Positions 35,168 to 45,548 of a stretch of DNA of 64,000 bases are shown one piece after another; position 1 is the stretch's first letter, and every line of letters begins with the position of its first letter. The position numbers and the translations under genes are program-made. The notes beneath the pieces were generated by a model. It was given only the letters and a program-made list of their open reading frames with translations. It did no database searches and was not told the origin of the DNA. The stretch covers positions 23,519,756 to 23,583,755 of the forward strand of contig JAPTYO010000009.1 in NCBI GenBank assembly GCA_036873135.1. The letters run 5' to 3'. This stretch comes from Clarkia xantiana subsp. parviflora (taxonomy: Eukaryota > Streptophyta > Magnoliopsida > Myrtales > Onagraceae).

Positions 35168-36901
35168 AAGGCATCTCTGCTGACCCATCTCGTGTTGAAG
35201 CAGGGGGAGACTGACGCCGTTCCAAGCTCCAGGCGGAAGCGGAAGTCCTTGAAGAGGGGAGCCTCCTCTTCTGCAGCTCCTCCGACTGAGGAACAGGTCG
35301 GGATGGCCAAGCGGGCCAGAAGGAAGGAGGTGGACAAGGCCTTCGGTTTCACCACCGCTGAAGAAGGTAAGCGTGTTCACCGAGCTATTAAAAAATACAG
35401 GAGGTTGGTCCCCGAGGAGTTTATCCCCGCTGACCGGGAGTCGCGGGTCAGAGAAATCAAATACATACTCCAAGGGGAAACCCCCCGCGTCCTCAAGGCG
35501 GGCTATTACAACTTCTGTGGAAAGGACCAGTACGTCCCGCGCGGGGTCATCTGGTGCCCCAATAATACGCTTCCTGACTTTATTCGTCCCGCCACCGCAG
35601 GTCCATCGGAGGCTCTCACTCCGACAAAGGTTGCAACTCTAGCGAGGGCTGCGACTCCACAGGAGCCGATGACTGAGGATGCCCCGACGGAAGCTCAGTT
35701 CTGTCAGGTGACTAACTTGGAGGCTTCCCCCTCCTCCGAGGAGCCAACTGAAGGCCTGATTCCCCGCCAAAGGCCAGGGCGGAGCATCCTGAGGCCAACT
35801 GTGGAGGACGTGTCTCGGAGTCCTCCCTTGGATTTGCGCTCTCCAACTCCGGAGCCTCCGACTGAAGCTCCCAAGGTCATTCCTCCTCTTCCCCTGGATG
35901 GGAGCCTCTACGAGGTTTACACCCCCGATCAAGAGACGGTTCCCTGGAACCCGATCGAGTCTCTTCAAGAGGTCCCACTCCATCGGGGAGACCTTCAGCC
36001 AGAATTGGCCCTGCACCTGCTGGCAGGGTCAATTCCACCAGCCTTGAGACGTCCGATCTCCTTAGCTGACAAGGATATTGACGAGGATCTCCGCGACATG
36101 GCCATCCGTCGGATGGAAGTAAAACTTTACCTTCGTTTTTGCTCTTATCTTCGATTATCGGGCCTTAACCTTTTATTCCTTTTGTCTCAGGAAACTGCGA
36201 GCCAACAGCGCTGCTTTGGCTACATCCTCGCGCTGAAGGACGCTCTGAAGGAGGAGCGGGCCAGGTCGGACCCCAAAGCTTTGGCCAAGCTTCAGGAGGA
36301 CCTTGCCGACGCTGTGGTGGCCAGGGAGAAGATAGCCAAGGAGCAGACCCTCCTTGGCCAGAAGGCTATGGACTTGCAAAAGCAGGTCCACGACCATGAA
36401 GCCGTGCTGCGTCGGGAGCGGAGGATGCTCAAAGAGGAACAGCAGCGGCACGAGGCGGAGAAGAGGCAATTCGCCCTCGAGAAGAGCATTCTCGAGGAAG
36501 CTAAAGCGGGACTTGAGGCTGAGAATGCTGAATTTCCTGCCAGGCTGGCGGAGGCAAAGGCTCAGGGTCGCGAGGAGGGTCGCGAGGAGTATCGGAACTC
36601 CGATGATTTCAAGGCGGATGTCGTGGGGTTCTGCAAGACCGAGGTGGAGAACGTTCTGTTCAATGCCGTCGAAGAGCTGTACACGGTATACGAGGATGTC
36701 ATTGACTTCAAGAAGTCCGAGACCCTCGCCCCCTTCGCGGAGAAATACTTCAGCCTCCCCGCGGAAAGTGATGAGGCCGATGCCCTCGAAGGTGCCGCGG
36801 ACCCGACTCCACAAACTGCGGAGCCTTCTGCCCTAGACCCCGCGAATCCTGCCCCCTCTAAAGCTGCTGAGGACCCAACTTCCAACAAGGACCAGGCTTA
36901 A
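35168..36901 (+). CDS. Antisense additional ORF of the gypsy element, coiled-coil C-terminal part
   Basis: An open frame of about 570 codons begins after a T-rich tract and CGCAG/ACAAG acceptor-like site. It starts with basic stretches (SSRRKRKSLKRG, a nuclear-localisation-like cluster) and continues through a Pro/Glu-rich linker. A long charged coiled-coil (about residues 355-480 of the open frame; EERARSD, LRRERRMLKEEQQRHEAEKRQ) follows, ending in an acidic Pro/Ala tail. A 72-bp GT-AG intron (GTAAAACTTT...TTTGTCTCAG, 36119-36190) lies inside it; its length is a multiple of three, so retention leaves the frame open and only adds hydrophobic residues. With the upstream part this makes one spliced protein of the Tat antisense type. 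Function unknown; it may bind nucleic acid or chromatin, but this is conjecture. Confidence 0.6.
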   Translation, partial: KASLLTHLVLKQGETDAVPSSRRKRKSLKRGASSSAAPPTEEQVGMAKRARRKEVDKAFGFTTAEEGKRVHRAIKKYRRLVPEEFIPADRESRVREIKYILQGETPRVLKAGYYNFCGKDQYVPRGVIWCPNNTLPDFIRPATAGPSEALTPTKVATLARAATPQEPMTEDAPTEAQFCQVTNLEASPSSEEPTEGLIPRQRPGRSILRPTVEDVSRSPPLDLRSPTPEPPTEAPKVIPPLPLDGSLYEVYTPDQETVPWNPIESLQEVPLHRGDLQPELALHLLAGSIPPALRRPISLADKDIDEDLRDMAIRRMEVKLYLRFCSYLRLSGLNLLFLLSQETASQQRCFGYILALKDALKEERARSDPKALAKLQEDLADAVVAREKIAKEQTLLGQKAMDLQKQVHDHEAVLRRERRMLKEEQQRHEAEKRQFALEKSILEEAKAGLEAENAEFPARLAEAKAQGREEGREEYRNSDDFKADVVGFCKTEVENVLFNAVEELYTVYEDVIDFKKSETLAPFAEKYFSLPAESDEADALEGAADPTPQTAEPSALDPANPAPSKAAEDPTSNKDQA

Positions 36902-37762
36902 TGCTTCATTCTTTAAGTCCTTGTAATTTCCTCTTTGTTTCCTCCTTGTATCGGACCTCCTTGTATCGGAACCTTTAGGCCTTTGAGCCTTTATAAAAAA
37001 ATCCTTTTTATCTACTTTGGCCTCGATTATTACTGCACTACTTAAAGCGACTTGACTCGTTACTTAAAACGCTCCTATGCATCACTTAAGATGACTTCAT
37101 ACATCCTTCCGATGCTTCACAAGGACTTACCACTTAAGGTTTTTCGTCCATACCATTTAAGGTGATTTCATACATCCTTCGCGACGTTTTCCTCGGGACC
37201 TCACCACTTAAGGTTTCTCGTCCCTGCCATTCAAGGCAATTTCACACATCACTTAAGATGATTTTATCGCACCATTTAAGGCTTTTTATCGCGTCATTCC
37301 AGACGACTTAATCGTACCCCTTAAGGCTTTTATCGAGTCATTCCAGACGACTTAATCGTACCCCTTAAGGCTTTTTGCTACATCATAAAGACGACTTACG
37401 CGGACCCCTTAGGGATTTTATTCATACCTACTCATACCTCGTAAGGCTTTTGTTCGTACCTCGAAAGGCTTTTTATCGCGCCCTTTAGGACGACTTACTC
37501 GTACCTCGGAAGGCTTTTTAATCGTACCTCGGAAGGCTTTTATCGCGTCCTTTAGGACGACTTACTCGTACCTCGGAAGGCTTTTATCGCGTCCTTCAGG
37601 ACGTCTTACCAACAGTTAGAATAAATCTAAAAGCAATTTAATCGGGAGCAACTTCTTTTATTCATTAATAACTCAAAGCTTTGCTTACATCGGATCAATC
37701 GATAGATAACTTGCGCCATTCACGGCGACTTAACATCACGCACCACTTCAGGCGACTTAGGA
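36902..37762. repeat. Tandem degenerate repeats between antisense ORF and integrase
   Basis: After the antisense stop, blocks such as GACGACTTACTCGTACCTCGG, AAGGCTTTTTATCGCGTC and ACTTAAGGTTTTTCGTCC recur with a 35-50-bp period from about 37030 to 37610. Both the sense pol transcript and the antisense transcript should end here, so it may hold terminators in both directions. No ORF. Confidence 0.65.
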
Positions 37763-39613
37763 TCAAACATGACATTTTTTCAAGTGTGTGCCACTAAAAG
37801 AATGTTTCAATGTCTTGCCATCAAGGTCTTCTAACTTGTACGCATTCGGGGCTGGCATCCCTACGATCTTGTAAGGTCCCTCCCATTTCGTTGACAGCTT
37901 GTTGATCCGATCTTGATGGACAAATTCATTCCTCCGCCAGACAAGTTCTCCAACGAAGAATTGTCGGGACTTGACCCGCCGATTATAGTACCTGGCTATT
38001 GCCAGACGCATCCGAGCCTGAACTTCATCAGCCTTCCACCTTTTCTCCTCGAGCAAGTCCAAGTCCAGACGTCTCATTTCCTCGTTCGTCAGAGGCTCAT
38101 AATACCTCCTGCGATAGGACGCCACTGCTATCTCCACGGGAGCAACTGCCTCCGTGCCATAAACAAGGCCAAACGGAGTCTCCCCCGTCGATTGCTTGGG
38201 TGTTGTTCTAACAGCCCACAGCACATATTCAAGCTCATCTAGCCAATGACCCTGCAAGGCATAGACCCTCTTCTTCAAGCCATCCATTACGATCTTGTTG
38301 GCTGACTCCACTTGCCCATTTGTTTGAGCGTGGTGGACCGAAGCTGTCCGATGCTCAATGTTCAATTCCTCCAGATATTCCTTCAACTGAGCCCCATTGA
38401 ACGGAGGGCCATTATCGCTGATCAACACTTGAGGAACCCCGTACCGGGATACGATTTGAGTCTGGAGAAACTTGAGGATCTGCTGCCCCGTCGTCTTGGC
38501 CAACGCCTTAGCCTCTATCCACTTCGAAAAGTAATCAATGGCTACAAGTAAGTACTTGCACTGACCTTTTGCTTGTGGAAGGGGTCCCACCAAGTCAATG
38601 CCCCACTGCGCGAAGGGCCAAGCACTCCTGATGGACGTCAAGTTCGCGGCAGGAGCCACGATATTCGGAGCGTACCTCTGGCACGCATCACACGATTGGA
38701 CCAACGCTGTCGCTTCCTTGTTCATCGAAGGCCAGTAATAGCCCAAATTCAGCGCTTTCCTCACAATGGATCGGGCCCCTTCATGACAGGCCGCAACTCC
38801 TTCGTGCAACTCTCTCAGAACCCGATTCGTGTCAGGCTCCGCCACACACCTCAGAAAAGGCTTTACATGCCCCCTCTTATATAACTGGTTGTCCACCATC
38901 ATGTAGTTGCTTACGATTCGACGCAACCTAACAGCTGCCACTTCATCGTCGGGGAGTGCCCCCGTAGTCAGGTATGTGACTATCGGGGTCATCCAGGTGG
39001 GCTTCTCTTCTTCCTCCGATCTTGCTTCAATAGCACACACCTCCGATGGATCTATGGTTGAGATGATTACCCTCTCCAGAAAATGCACCTTCCGATTCTC
39101 CTTGGGGGCTACTCCCAGAGCAAACTTTCTTAAGGCATCTGCCTCCGCGTTTTCTTCCCTCGGGATCGCCTCATTGTCGAAGCTTTTGAAGCTTCTCTTC
39201 AGAGTCTGCACCTCGTGCAAATATTTCCTCATTGTCGGGTTCTTCGCCTCATAATTCCCTTGGACTTGATTCACGATCAGGCTAGCATCACACTTCACCT
39301 TTAAATTATCAACTCCCGTACCTTTGGCGATTTTAAGGCCCGTGATGAGAGCCTCATACTCAACTTCATTGTTGGTGGCCCTAAACGTCAAGGCCAAGGC
39401 ATATCGCAGGGGCTCGCCTCCACCGGGCGGTATCAATACGAATCCTGCCCCCGATCCCTCTACACTTGAAGAACCATCGGTGTACATCTCCCAGGTGTTC
39501 TCCTCATTTGGCTGTTCTGACTGTTCTGCTATCGGGACCTTCATGGTTGCCCCCTCTACAGGACCCGCTTCTTCCAGATCGGGCGCTGTAGACTCTGCTA
39601 TGAAGTCCGCCAA
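37763..39613 (-). CDS. Gypsy pol: second RNase H and integrase (616 aa open frame)
   Basis: The frame opens with a short linker and an RNase H domain (MYTDGSSS with Asp46, then ATNNEVEYEALITGL, CDASLIVNQVQGNYEAKN, EENAEADAL). The integrase follows: zinc-binding HEGVAACHEG...CDACQRY, then the DDE core with WGIDLVGPLP, ISDNGPPFNG and a Glu in QTNGQVESANK, then a C-terminal FVGELVWRR segment and an HLKKCHV end. All three core acidic residues are present. The RNase H is of the type added in Tat elements between the canonical RNase H and integrase. The junction with the RT part (39614-39858) contains stops. Confidence 0.92.
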   Translation of the reverse strand: MADFIAESTAPDLEEAGPVEGATMKVPIAEQSEQPNEENTWEMYTDGSSSVEGSGAGFVLIPPGGGEPLRYALALTFRATNNEVEYEALITGLKIAKGTGVDNLKVKCDASLIVNQVQGNYEAKNPTMRKYLHEVQTLKRSFKSFDNEAIPREENAEADALRKFALGVAPKENRKVHFLERVIISTIDPSEVCAIEARSEEEEKPTWMTPIVTYLTTGALPDDEVAAVRLRRIVSNYMMVDNQLYKRGHVKPFLRCVAEPDTNRVLRELHEGVAACHEGARSIVRKALNLGYYWPSMNKEATALVQSCDACQRYAPNIVAPAANLTSIRSAWPFAQWGIDLVGPLPQAKGQCKYLLVAIDYFSKWIEAKALAKTTGQQILKFLQTQIVSRYGVPQVLISDNGPPFNGAQLKEYLEELNIEHRTASVHHAQTNGQVESANKIVMDGLKKRVYALQGHWLDELEYVLWAVRTTPKQSTGETPFGLVYGTEAVAPVEIAVASYRRRYYEPLTNEEMRRLDLDLLEEKRWKADEVQARMRLAIARYYNRRVKSRQFFVGELVWRRNEFVHQDRINKLSTKWEGPYKIVGMPAPNAYKLEDLDGKTLKHSFSGTHLKKCHV

Positions 39614-39858
39614 TGCCTGGCCCTTAATAGCTGTTCTTGGGGCAAAGTGGATTCAGAACTCCGTAAGCTCAACTGCCCATTTCACCAATCTCCCCGACGC
39701 CTCCGGTCGGTTCAAAAAGTGCTTCAAGGGCTAATTAGTTAACACCGTAATCTCGTGGGCATGGAATTAAGGCCTCAGCTTTCGAGCAGCAATAATCAAC
39801 GCAAAGAGATACTTCTCAATAGCGGGATAATTCATTTCAGATTTGGCAAACGCCTTGC

Positions 39859-41978
39859 TTACAAAATAAACAGGAACTTGGTGCCCTTGACAATCTTTAT
39901 TAATACAGAACTAACAGCCACTTCAGAAACAGCCAAATAGAGATAAAACGGCTCGCCTGGAACCGGTTTCGCCAACGGCGGGAGGGTACGGAGGTGTTGC
40001 TTGAGTGCCTGAAATGCCTCCTCGCACTTGTCGGACCATTCAAACTTCTTGTGGGCCCTTAGCACATCAAAAAATGGCATGGCTCGGTCACTCGCCTTGG
40101 ATAAGAAACGATTCATCGCGGCTAATCGGCCATTCAGCACCTGGACCTCCCGATGGGATTTCAGAGACTGCATCTCCTCGATCGCTCTCAGCTTCTCAGG
40201 ATTTACCTCGATTCCTCTTTGGCTCACCATAAAGCCCAGGAACTTCCCCGAGTTTACTCCGAAAGCGCACTTGTCCGGATTCAAACGAACCTGATGAAAC
40301 CTCATCCGCTCAAACGCCACCGCCAAGTTGCGGACATGATCTCCCGCCTGTCGGGACTTCACCAACATGTCATCCACATAAGCCTCCATGGTCTTTCTTA
40401 GCATGTCCCCGGACAATTTGTTCACCATCCTCTGGTAAGTCGTTCCAGCATTGACCAGCCCAAAGGGCATAACTCATAGTGATAGACATCACTATCAGCG
40501 TAGAAGGCTGTGTGGGGGGCATCCTCTTTCGCCATTTTGATCTGGTTATAACCAGAATAAGCATCCATGAAGCTCAGCAGCTCATGTCCCGACGTGGCAT
40601 CCACCAACTGGTCGATTCTCGGGAGCGGATAGCAGTCTTTTGGGCAAGCTTTGTTCAAGTCGCGGAAGTCGACACACATCCGCCACTTCCCGTTACTCTT
40701 CCTCACCTGGACCGGGTTAGCGACCCAAGTCTGGAATCGGAGCTCCTTGATGAATCCAGCGTCGAGCAACCTGCCCACCTCCTGCTGGATCGCGATCCTC
40801 TTGTCTGCGCCCATCGGACGCCTCTTCTGCGCGATAGGCTTGATCGCGGGATCAATCTTCAGCTCGTGCACTATCACGTCGGGGCTGATTCCTGGCATAT
40901 CGCTCGGGGACCAGGCAAACAGCTCCTTGAACTCCTTCAGGAGCTCGATCAATTCTCGGGCTCTTTCCTCCGACAAAGCAGACCCGATCTTCACTTTCCT
41001 TTGAGGTCCGTCAATCTCGACCTCTTTCAGATCCTCCATGGGGGCGGGACGCCCAAACTCCTCTCGAGGATCGGCATCAGTCTGAAGGACAGCCATGGCT
41101 TCCCTCCTTCTCCTTCGAGTGGCGTTAACATAACACCTTCTGGATGCCACCTGGTCACCCTTGACCTCCCCAACTCCATTATTCGTCGGAAACTTCATCT
41201 TCTGGTGGACGGTCGAGGCGACTGCCATGAGAGGATTGATGGTGGTCCTCCCGATGATAGCATTGTACGTACCAGCAGACTCTACCACGACGAAATCCAC
41301 GTTCCGCCTTTCCATTTTCCACCCACTACTGAATTCCACCGGTAAGGTGATCATTCCCAGCGGATAGGAAGTAGAACCAGAGAATCCCACCATCGGGAAG
41401 TTCACCTGCGTCAGGTCCTTCTTCGTCTTTCCCATGGCTTCCAGGGCGTCCATGAACAAAATGTCGGAGGAGCTCCCTCCGTCTATCAGGATCCGCTTCA
41501 TATCGAATCCATCCACATCCAGGGTCACGACCAAGGCATCATTATGGGGGATCTCCACGCCTATCAGATCCTCTGCTGAAAAAGAGATCACCATTTCTTC
41601 CTTCAAAGTCCACGATCGGGACCTCTTTCCTAACACCACGGCAGCAGAAATACGGGAGGCGTAATTCTCCCGAGAAGCAGAGGTATCACCTCCCGCCGCC
41701 ATTCTTCCATGAATGACATTAATGGTTCCGCGCCTCTCCTTGCGGGCACCGGAGGATTCCGGCTCAACCTTCTTCTTCTTCGGAGATCGATTGCGGGAAT
41801 TGGAACGGGACCGCGACCGAGTTTTGGAACGGGATCGGCACCGTCCCCTACCAACAAACTCCTTAAGCTTCCCCTTCTGGATCAGCTTCTCTATCTCCTT
41901 CTTCAGCTCCCGACAGTTATCTGTGTCGTGACCATTAGCTCGGTGGTACCGACAGTAACGATCGGAGCGACCTCCCAA
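39859..41978 (-). pseudogene. Gypsy pol: zinc knuckle, protease and reverse transcriptase, frameshifted
   Basis: 41978-40422 reads a CRYHRANGHDTDNC zinc-binding segment, basic SR-rich linker, protease (LIDGGSSSDILF; the usual DTGSS-like site reads DGGSS), then RT from KSNGKWRMCVDFRDLNKACP to FMDAYSGYNQI. The frame breaks at about 40420-40470 and the second block (40470-39859) gives MPFGLVNAGTTYQRM, EAYVDDMLVKS (active site intact), LGFMVSQRGIE and AAMNRF, then the start of the first RNase H (FYLYLAVSEVAVSSVL). Another break follows at about 39860. Two frameshifts make this copy non-functional unless they are sequence errors. Confidence 0.9.
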
Positions 41979-41997
41979 GAATTCACCTTCTTTCCTC

Positions 41998-42017
41998 GGG
42001 GGGGGGGGGGGGGGGGG
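41998..42017. repeat. 20-base G homopolymer between gag and pol
   Basis: A pure run of 20 G on the plus strand (C on the coding strand) lies exactly where the gag frame (up to 42032) and the zinc-knuckle/protease frame (from 41978) part. Such a run is prone to polymerase slippage and to length errors in sequencing. Confidence 0.9.
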
Positions 42018-43398
42018 TATCGGGCGAGACCCTACCGATCCATCACCGCTAGCACGGAGGTCATCGAACTGTTGAGGGGAACATTACGACCCTCTCGGTT
42101 ATCCTTCCTCGGAGGACGCTTGTCCTCCCTTCTATCGGGGCGACCACGGCTCCTACTTCCCTCCGATTTTTCGTTCCCCTTGCGATCGTCCAACATCTTG
42201 GACGATTGCTTTCCTCTTCCTGACTTCGGAGGATCAAGTTCTCCGGCAGCAATCTTCGACTCCTGCACGTCGATTTGCTGCTTCACCCTTGCTTGCAAAG
42301 CTTCCATACTCCACACAGCCTTCGCGGCCACACTATGCATCAGATCGGAACCATATGGGGTAGTTAGGTTCCGAAGGAAGGTGCGGATGGTCTCTCCCTC
42401 CGATATCTCCTCGTCGATCTCCGCGGCACTAGCAGTGAACCGCTGGTAGTAATACGCCAACAATTCGTTAGACCTCTGCACCACCTGGGTCAGAGACCTC
42501 ACGCTCTTCAAGAGGCACCTAAGACCTTGATACTGCTTGATGAAACGTTCATGCATATCGGCCCAGCAAGTAATGCATCCTGGCGGTAGGCTGAAAAACC
42601 ACGTCAAGACCCTTTCTCCCAATGTGATCGGGAACAGCGCACACACGATGTCATCATTCGAGGCTCTACCCATACAGGCCTGGACATGCCTCTGAACATG
42701 GCGGACTGGGTCCCCTTCACCATCGTACTCCTTGATGGTCGGAATGCCTAGCCCTGGCGGGGCGACAGTATCTATCAACCGTGGAACAAAATGATGAGTA
42801 GATCGATCCCTTAGCTCCGATGTCATATGTTTCTGATCACCCATGCAGATGTTGACAATCTTCACCACCTGATCGGGGGTGATGGGGCCATTCAGGGGAA
42901 TGGTCCTGTGCTGCACTGGCCCGGGACCATCGACAACGAACCTCTCCGAGTGCGCGGGTTCCTTGCCCCTATTCCTGGACTGAACCTCCTGTTCCTCTTG
43001 GACCTCCCTTGGAGGAGGTGGAGGCAACTCTTCCCTTCTCTTGGCAGCCTCTCTCCTGTCCAGAAGAGCCTCCATGGCCTCCAGGAACATGGGCATAGCA
43101 TTTGCTACTGCCTTAGCCAACTCCGGGTTCGAGGTGGCACCTACCTCCCTCCGCGGGATTTCCTCCCTGTGCACCGCTGGATTTGGAGGAGCATCCACCT
43201 CCCTTCTCGGGATATCCTCCCTTTCACCGCCGTGTCTCGGACTGAGACCTCGTGATCTTCACCATGCCCCCCTGTGTGAGAAACAGCAGGGTGATCACCT
43301 TGTTCAGCAACATGCTCCGGCAGCGCGGAATTCACAGTTCCAGCAGGGCGAGAACTGCTCGCCGGGACTTGCTTCTTCTGCTTGCCACCACCAGCCAT
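42018..43398 (-). pseudogene. Gypsy gag, frameshifted near the N-terminus
   Basis: The minus-strand start MAGGGKQKKQVPASS lies at about 43398. The frame shifts at about 43200 into MDAPPNPAVHREEIPRRE (43198-42032, 388 codons). It carries a typical plant gypsy gag core: KEYDGEGDPVRHVQRH, CALFPITLGERVLTWFFSLPPG, W-DMHERFIKQY and ETIRTFLRNL, then a basic linker. The protein would form the virus-like particle capsid. A zinc-binding segment follows beyond the G-run in the pol frame. Confidence 0.88.
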
Positions 43399-43433
43399 CG
43401 ATCTAGTAGAAACTATTGTGACTTTTTGTAAGG

Positions 43434-43452
43434 TTCCCACAGACGACGCCAA
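43434..43452 (-). promoter_or_regulatory. Primer-binding site of the gypsy element
   Basis: Minus strand TTGGCGTCGTCTGTGGGAA directly abuts the 5' LTR. Similar TTGGCGCCGT... sites are used by plant gypsy elements. The tRNA cannot be named with certainty; the same core (TTGGCGTCGTC) occurs at 63537. Confidence 0.75.
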
Positions 43453-44189
43453 TGTTGGATCACGGTCGAAGCTCCGTTACGTTCTTGACGGAAAACTTGA
43501 ACTCCTGGGCTCCGCGTAATCCTGCAAAAGGGGATGACCTGGGTGGTGACCCAGAATCCCTCACCGATGCTTAAATGAGAGTATGAACGATGGGGTGGAT
43601 AGCAATAATCTAAGTTCGTATTAGAGAATGTCCGTTCTGAGGTAACTTCCTCCTTTATATAGGAGGAGAAGTTACCTCAGTTACCTGTAACTGCGCCTGG
43701 TGGTTAACCCACGTTCCGTATATCTCGTTCAAGATTCCGTGTATCTCGCCCCACGCTCCGCGTATCTCGCCCACGCTCCGCGTATCTCGGGCACGCCCTG
43801 CGTATCTCGGGGGAGCTTATCCATATCTTAACCGTTTCCCCACTACTCTATCTAGTAGGCGGGTTTCTTGGTCTTATCCTCTGATCACAAGTCCCGATCC
43901 GTATCGGGGACTCCAGAGTTGTCTCATTCTAGGTCACCACCCAGGACCCCTCGTCCCACGGGACAGGGTCAGCATTCTCGGGGCTTCATTATCGGGGCCT
44001 TCTCAAAGGCGTATCGGAGCCTACTCAGAGGCTTCTCGTCGGGAGCATTCAATTCATATGACGGGACCGATCTCGTTGGGACCCTTCATACTGGGCTTCT
44101 AGGCCTTCCAGGCCTTTCGCGAGGCCCACTAAGCCTACCCGCCGTTTATTGACTGTTAACGGGGCTAACGATTCCATCGGAACCCATCA
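43453..44189 (-). repeat. 5' LTR of the gypsy element
   Basis: 737 bp and nearly identical to 32916-33643. The main difference is a 9-bp direct duplication (GGCCTTCCAGGCC) near 44100, also present in the solo LTR at 61761 and so lost from the 3' LTR. It ends in CCCATCA followed by the GTGGA duplication. Confidence 0.92.
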
Positions 44190-44387
44190 GTGGACAAATG
44201 TCCACTTTTCCCCACCTAAATATTTCGGCCGGCCTATGTAGTTGGGGATGCCCAATTTTGGGTCTCCCATGTCAATTGGGATTTGGGTCTAGCCCAATTA
44301 CCCTAATGTGACATTTACCCAAGTTCATTAGGTAAACTATACATATTATGGGCTACCAATTACGGCGCCCATCACCATATACTTATA
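44190..44387 (-). repeat. 5' LTR of the copia element, second part
   Basis: Continues the LTR broken at 32915 and matches 24192-24384 (GGCCGGCCTATGTA, CCCAATTACCCTAATGTGACA, TTACGGCGC-CATCACCATAT). Its terminal CA is mutated to TA; the AATAG duplication follows. Confidence 0.9.
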
Positions 44388-44392
44388 AATAG

Positions 44393-45230
44393 ACATTTGA
44401 TTAAAATGATAAATTACAGACTCTATTAAGGATACTATCCTATTATTAAAAATAAAAAGGTTGTGTTCTAACCAAATAGACCACATAAGTATACATTTGC
44501 TCTGAATAACGAGACTGAAAAAACGCTATAGAAAACCCTGTAGAACAACTTATATAAATATTAGTTCAAAATATATAATTTATAGAAAATGGAAGAAATT
44601 GGAGAAAAAAAAGGAGCAAGCTAAGTCAAGAATCGAACCAACGTAGATTTGGTGGTTATGATTATGATCTAGCCTTGTGTTAGGTATAGCCTAAATCAGA
44701 TCGACCAGGCATATGATATGGTGTTGGTGGGACCCAATCAATGTTGAGAAATTCTTATTTACCTCGGTGCTTACACGTGGCACCGAGGTGTTGCCCCTCG
44801 GTGCTCAAACTGTTTAACATTTATGTCGAAACTCTAGTTTTATCTCTATAGTTAACTTGGGCAAAGTGTTCACCCAATACAATATTATTTTAGATTTTAG
44901 TGTTGTAAAACCTTATTTATGTCAAGAGGAAGGTATTGAACCATTAATGTTAAATTCTTCTAAACAATTAACCAAGTTTAATAGAATAAAAATTGAAATT
45001 AAAAAATGAATTTTAAATGAATACAAAATATTATAAATGGATTTTTTTTTATAAAAAAAAATTAATTAATGCTGCAGCGAACAACAATAATATTTGCATG
45101 GTGTGGAGTGTCGCAAGTTTGCAGCGGTATGGGTGATATATATATATATACTAGAAACGGTAAAACTAATTACAAATTTACAAGTAATAATAATAATAAA
45201 AACTGAAAATATGTGCATCCGGAGTGGTGG
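44393..45230. other. AT-rich spacer upstream of the snoRNA promoter
   Basis: No ORF, RNA gene or transposon end was recognised. A small hairpin (CACCGAGGTGTTGCCCCTCGGTG) lies near 44784-44806. Confidence 0.4.
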
Positions 45231-45345
45231 AGCCCAATAAGGAGAAGGGCACCTCTAAAACGACGGCGCAGGATAGTTAGGGTTTGTTTTCGTCACCTAT
45301 CTCTACTCTCTCTCCATAAAAGGTCTCGATTGAATGCTTTCTCCT
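45231..45345 (+). promoter_or_regulatory. Promoter of the snoRNA gene: site II, telo box, TATA
   Basis: AGCCCA at 45231-45236 is a site II element (TGGGCT reversed). TTAGGGTTT at 45277-45285 is a telo box. CCATAAAAGG near 45315-45324 is a TATA box, with pyrimidine-rich sequence around it. This trio is typical of plant snoRNA and ribosomal-protein promoters. The likely start is about 45350, with a leader of about 200 nt before the retrotransposon at 45549. A protein-coding or host-RNA leader is an alternative, since no ORF survives. Confidence 0.65.
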
Positions 45346-45548
45346 CCACAAGTCCACAGAGCCACTCGTAAATAAACAAAACAGCCGCGGAGCTTTGGCT
45401 GATCAACCTCGTGATAAGTTACCGGAACTTTTGTTCAATTGGTCGTCTCTTTTCTTCTATTCGATTGATTTAATGATTTCTTCTGCTGCATGTTGCGTTT
45501 GTTAGATCGGTTTTCTGGAATTGCAAAACTGAGTGGTGAATCGAGCAG
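45346..45548 (+). ncRNA. Probable 5' leader of the snoRNA precursor, up to the insertion
   Basis: GC-richer than its surroundings, without an ORF, it ends with TGAATCGAGCAG. The bases CGAGCA (45542-45547) would be the 5' strand of the terminal stem of the snoRNA that resumes at 51362. Confidence 0.5.

Larger units (their letters stand above)
32916..44189 (-). mobile_element. Ty3/gypsy retrotransposon, Tat-like, 11.3 kb, with antisense ORFs
   Basis: LTRs of 728 bp (32916-33643) and 737 bp (43453-44189) are nearly identical. The whole is flanked by GTGGA (32911-32915 and 44190-44194). Gag, protease, RT, RNase H and integrase follow in gypsy order on the minus strand. The RNase H before integrase is of the YTDGSSS...ATNNEVEYEAL type known as the second RNase H of Tat-lineage elements. 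Between integrase and the 3' LTR lies a plus-strand ORF pair, another Tat-associated trait. High LTR identity with several frame breaks suggests a recent but now defective copy, or sequence errors at homopolymers. Confidence 0.92.
23822..44387 (-). mobile_element. Ty1/copia retrotransposon, interrupted by a nested gypsy element
   Basis: The 3' LTR at 23822-24384 and the split 5' LTR at 32510-32915 plus 44190-44387 are homologous and start TGTTAGATTACGGGG on the plus strand. Five-base duplications AATAG flank the whole (23817-23821 and 44388-44392). A PBS (reverse complement of TGGTATCAGAGCC) sits next to the 5' LTR, and a purine tract (GAGTGGGAGC) next to the 3' LTR. Only RT and RNase H remain readable. 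Without the nested element it would be about 9.3 kb. The outer end of the 5' LTR has changed from CA to TA. Confidence 0.9.

Noticed and set aside
36173..36814. 213-codon minus-strand ORF opposite the coiled-coil block
   Set aside because: Leu-rich shadow of the charged coiled-coil frame; no domain.
38907..39734. Plus-strand ORFs opposite the gypsy RNase H-integrase, and those opposite RT (40479-42449)
   Set aside because: They are antisense shadows of a GC-rich coding sequence with clear domains on the minus strand. The real antisense gene is at 34248-36901.
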